From: CACIIZ01 sp045565285
GTDB taxonomy: Bacteria > Pseudomonadota > Alphaproteobacteria > Rhodobacterales > Rhodobacteraceae
NCBI GenBank assembly: GCA_045565285.1
Contig: JBJLFR010000034.1
Coordinates: 1 to 64,000 of the forward strand
Reading direction: 5' to 3'
Length of the DNA: 64,000 bases
Shown in pieces: positions 62,616 through 64,000 of the stretch. Position numbers and translations under genes: made by a program. The notes below the pieces were generated by a model. It had not been told where the DNA came from, made no database searches, and was given only the letters and a program-made list of their open reading frames with translations. The first letter of the stretch is position 1. Every line of letters begins with the position of its first letter.

Positions 62616-64000
62616 ATGAGAATATTAGATATCCTTATATTGTGTAATTTTAAGCATTGGTTTAGAAAACCATTGCAATTATTTTTTTTATTCCTTGGGA
62701 TATCTTTAGCAACTACTCTTTGGTCAAGTATACAGTTATTAAATTCACAAGCGAAAAAAACCTATGAAAATGCAATCTTAATAATTTCATCTAATCAAAA
62801 TAAAATTATTGTTTCAGCAAAAAATGAATTAATAGCTTTTGACACTTTCTCCAAACTACGTCGTAATAATTGGCCAGTGACTCCAATAATAGAAGGACGT
62901 TTGCCAAATAACAAAGACATCAAAATTATTGGGATTGATCCTTTTACATTGTCTAAGAATTCAAACTTCTATAATTTATTTTTAAAAAAAAATAGTTCAC
63001 AAGATTTTTTATTTAATAAAACAATAGCATTTGCCTCCTCAGAAACAATAAATAAGATATCAGATCTAAATCAAAATCTCACATTTGTTAAATCAGATGA
63101 ATTGATCAATAATCTTGTTTTAGTCGATATTGCTATAGCAGATCATCTTTTAAAGAAAACCGGTAGAATTTCAAGATTTGAACTTACTGATATAGCACCA
63201 AGCGATAAAAAAGTCCTCACTGAGGTAGGGCTTATAATTAAAGATTCTGAAACAAATGATGACCTAAAACAATTAACCAGGAGTTTCCATTTAAATCTTA
63301 CTGCTTTTGGTTTTTTGGGTTTTATAGTTGGACTATTTATAGTCTACTCCACCCTTAACTTATCATTTGAACAAAGAAAATCAGCCTTTATATCTTTAAG
63401 ACTTATAGGCGTCTCTATTAAAACTCTCTTTTTATCTTCTATATTAGAAATAATTTTTCTTTCTTCAATAGGAGGCTTGATAGGAGTTTTTTTTGGACAC
63501 ATATTAGCATCCCTACTATTACCTGATGTAGCATCCACTTTGAACAATATCTATGGAGCAGACATAGAAGATCAATTAAGTTTTTCTATAAAAGAAATTT
63601 TTATTGCATTGTTGATGCCAATTTTTGGAACAATCTTTATTTCAACAAGTTTTCTGATCCAGCTACATAAAACAGAGCAACTTAATGATAATCTAATAAT
63701 CCTAAAATTTTTCGGACACTATACTCATAAATTTACTACAGTCTTTATACTTTTTATACTATTAATTGTATCAATTATTATTTTAAAAAGTCCGAAGGAT
63801 CTATTCTTAAGTTTTATCTTAATAACAATTTTAATTTTAAGTTCTTCTCTATTACTGCCAGTACTGCTTAGATTTATTTTAACTTATATAAATAATTCAA
63901 TAAAGTTCAAAAACCCAATTTTTAAATGGTTTTTTAGTGATACTTTAAATCAAGTAAGGAGAATATCCCTTAGTCTGAATGCCTTAATGCTATCAATAGC
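62616..64000 (+). CDS. FtsX-like ABC transporter permease (partial)
   Basis: The frame is open from the ATG at 62616 to the window edge (461 codons), C-terminus missing. One membrane helix near residues 20-40 is followed by a soluble domain of about 190 residues (NNWPVTPIIEGRLPNNKD, ELTDIAPSDKKVL), then a helix cluster beginning FGFLGFIVGLFIVYSTLNLSFEQRKS, the FtsX/LolC signature, with further helices near the edge. The large size and second membrane block fit the 8-10-helix YbbP/LolC group that exports or extracts lipoproteins or envelope lipids. It follows the LolD-like gene by one base and should form its complex. Confidence 0.85.
   Translation, partial: MRILDILILCNFKHWFRKPLQLFFLFLGISLATTLWSSIQLLNSQAKKTYENAILIISSNQNKIIVSAKNELIAFDTFSKLRRNNWPVTPIIEGRLPNNKDIKIIGIDPFTLSKNSNFYNLFLKKNSSQDFLFNKTIAFASSETINKISDLNQNLTFVKSDELINNLVLVDIAIADHLLKKTGRISRFELTDIAPSDKKVLTEVGLIIKDSETNDDLKQLTRSFHLNLTAFGFLGFIVGLFIVYSTLNLSFEQRKSAFISLRLIGVSIKTLFLSSILEIIFLSSIGGLIGVFFGHILASLLLPDVASTLNNIYGADIEDQLSFSIKEIFIALLMPIFGTIFISTSFLIQLHKTEQLNDNLIILKFFGHYTHKFTTVFILFILLIVSIIILKSPKDLFLSFILITILILSSSLLLPVLLRFILTYINNSIKFKNPIFKWFFSDTLNQVRRISLSLNALMLSI

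Noticed and set aside
1..64000. CRISPR arrays, tRNA or rRNA genes, insertion sequences, prophage genes
   Set aside because: No regularly spaced repeats, cloverleaf-like segments, transposase motifs or phage structural genes were seen; short tRNAs could still be missed by eye.

Overview
The window is an AT-rich (roughly one-third G+C by eye), gene-dense stretch of bacterial chromosome. Heterotetrameric sarcosine oxidase, carnitine dehydrogenase/BKACE, an iol regulon, FCD-type GntR and GlxA-type regulators and many ABC uptake systems with periplasmic binding proteins point to a heterotrophic, probably marine and streamlined, alphaproteobacterium (SAR11-like/AEGEAN-169/SAR116-like lifestyle). 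That placement is an inference from gene content. I see no rRNA, tRNA, CRISPR array, insertion sequence or prophage.

Layout. 1-3.7 kb: an FAD oxidoreductase running off the left edge, a divergent FadR-like GntR regulator with an apparent one-base frameshift, a class I glutamine amidotransferase and a GlxA/GbdR-like AraC regulator. 3.8-11.5 kb: soxB-soxD-soxA-soxG followed by fhs and folD, which demethylates sarcosine and handles the released C1 unit on tetrahydrofolate. 11.5-25.6 kb: a myo-inositol island with iolB, an iolC-DUF2090 fusion, aldo/keto reductase, two Gfo/Idh dehydrogenases (one IolG-like), a 2-hydroxyacid dehydrogenase, an HpcH/HpaI aldolase, iolD, iolE, a small membrane protein and a sugar ABC transporter. 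25.9-38.8 kb: one long co-directional run with an amino-acid-type binding protein and an unusual permease, an AruH-like aminotransferase, an AruI-like decarboxylase, and the enzymes of a CoA-dependent gamma-butyrobetaine to carnitine to glycine betaine route (BKACE, carnitine dehydrogenase, acyl-CoA dehydrogenase, ADP-forming acyl-CoA synthetase, CaiD-like hydratase). Glycine betaine from this run would feed demethylation and eventually the sarcosine oxidase module at the left.

38.8-45.8 kb: a ureohydrolase with no canonical start codon, a fluoroacetate-dehalogenase-like hydrolase, an acyl-CoA synthetase, isovaleryl-CoA dehydrogenase, thiolase and a crotonase. 45.8-54.1 kb: a branched-chain/aromatic-acid type Liv ABC transporter flanked by two AMP-forming CoA ligases. 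54.2-61.8 kb: a second ureohydrolase (guanidinobutyrase-like), MOFRL glycerate kinase, SDR, a diaminopropionate-ammonia-lyase-like PLP enzyme, bactofilin plus an unknown partner, a 3-hydroxyisobutyrate-dehydrogenase-like protein and another FAD amine oxidoreductase. 61.9-64 kb: a LolD/MacB-like ATPase broken by two +1 insertions in poly-A runs, followed by its FtsX-like permease, which runs off the right edge.

The observations I would look at first: the 25.9-38.8 kb run that joins arginine-transaminase-type enzymes to a complete gamma-butyrobetaine/carnitine pathway; its permease with half of a solute-binding domain embedded between membrane segments and no cognate ATPase nearby; the hydrolase that keeps every fluoroacetate dehalogenase catalytic residue at the same numbering; and the ureohydrolase with no ATG/GTG/TTG start.
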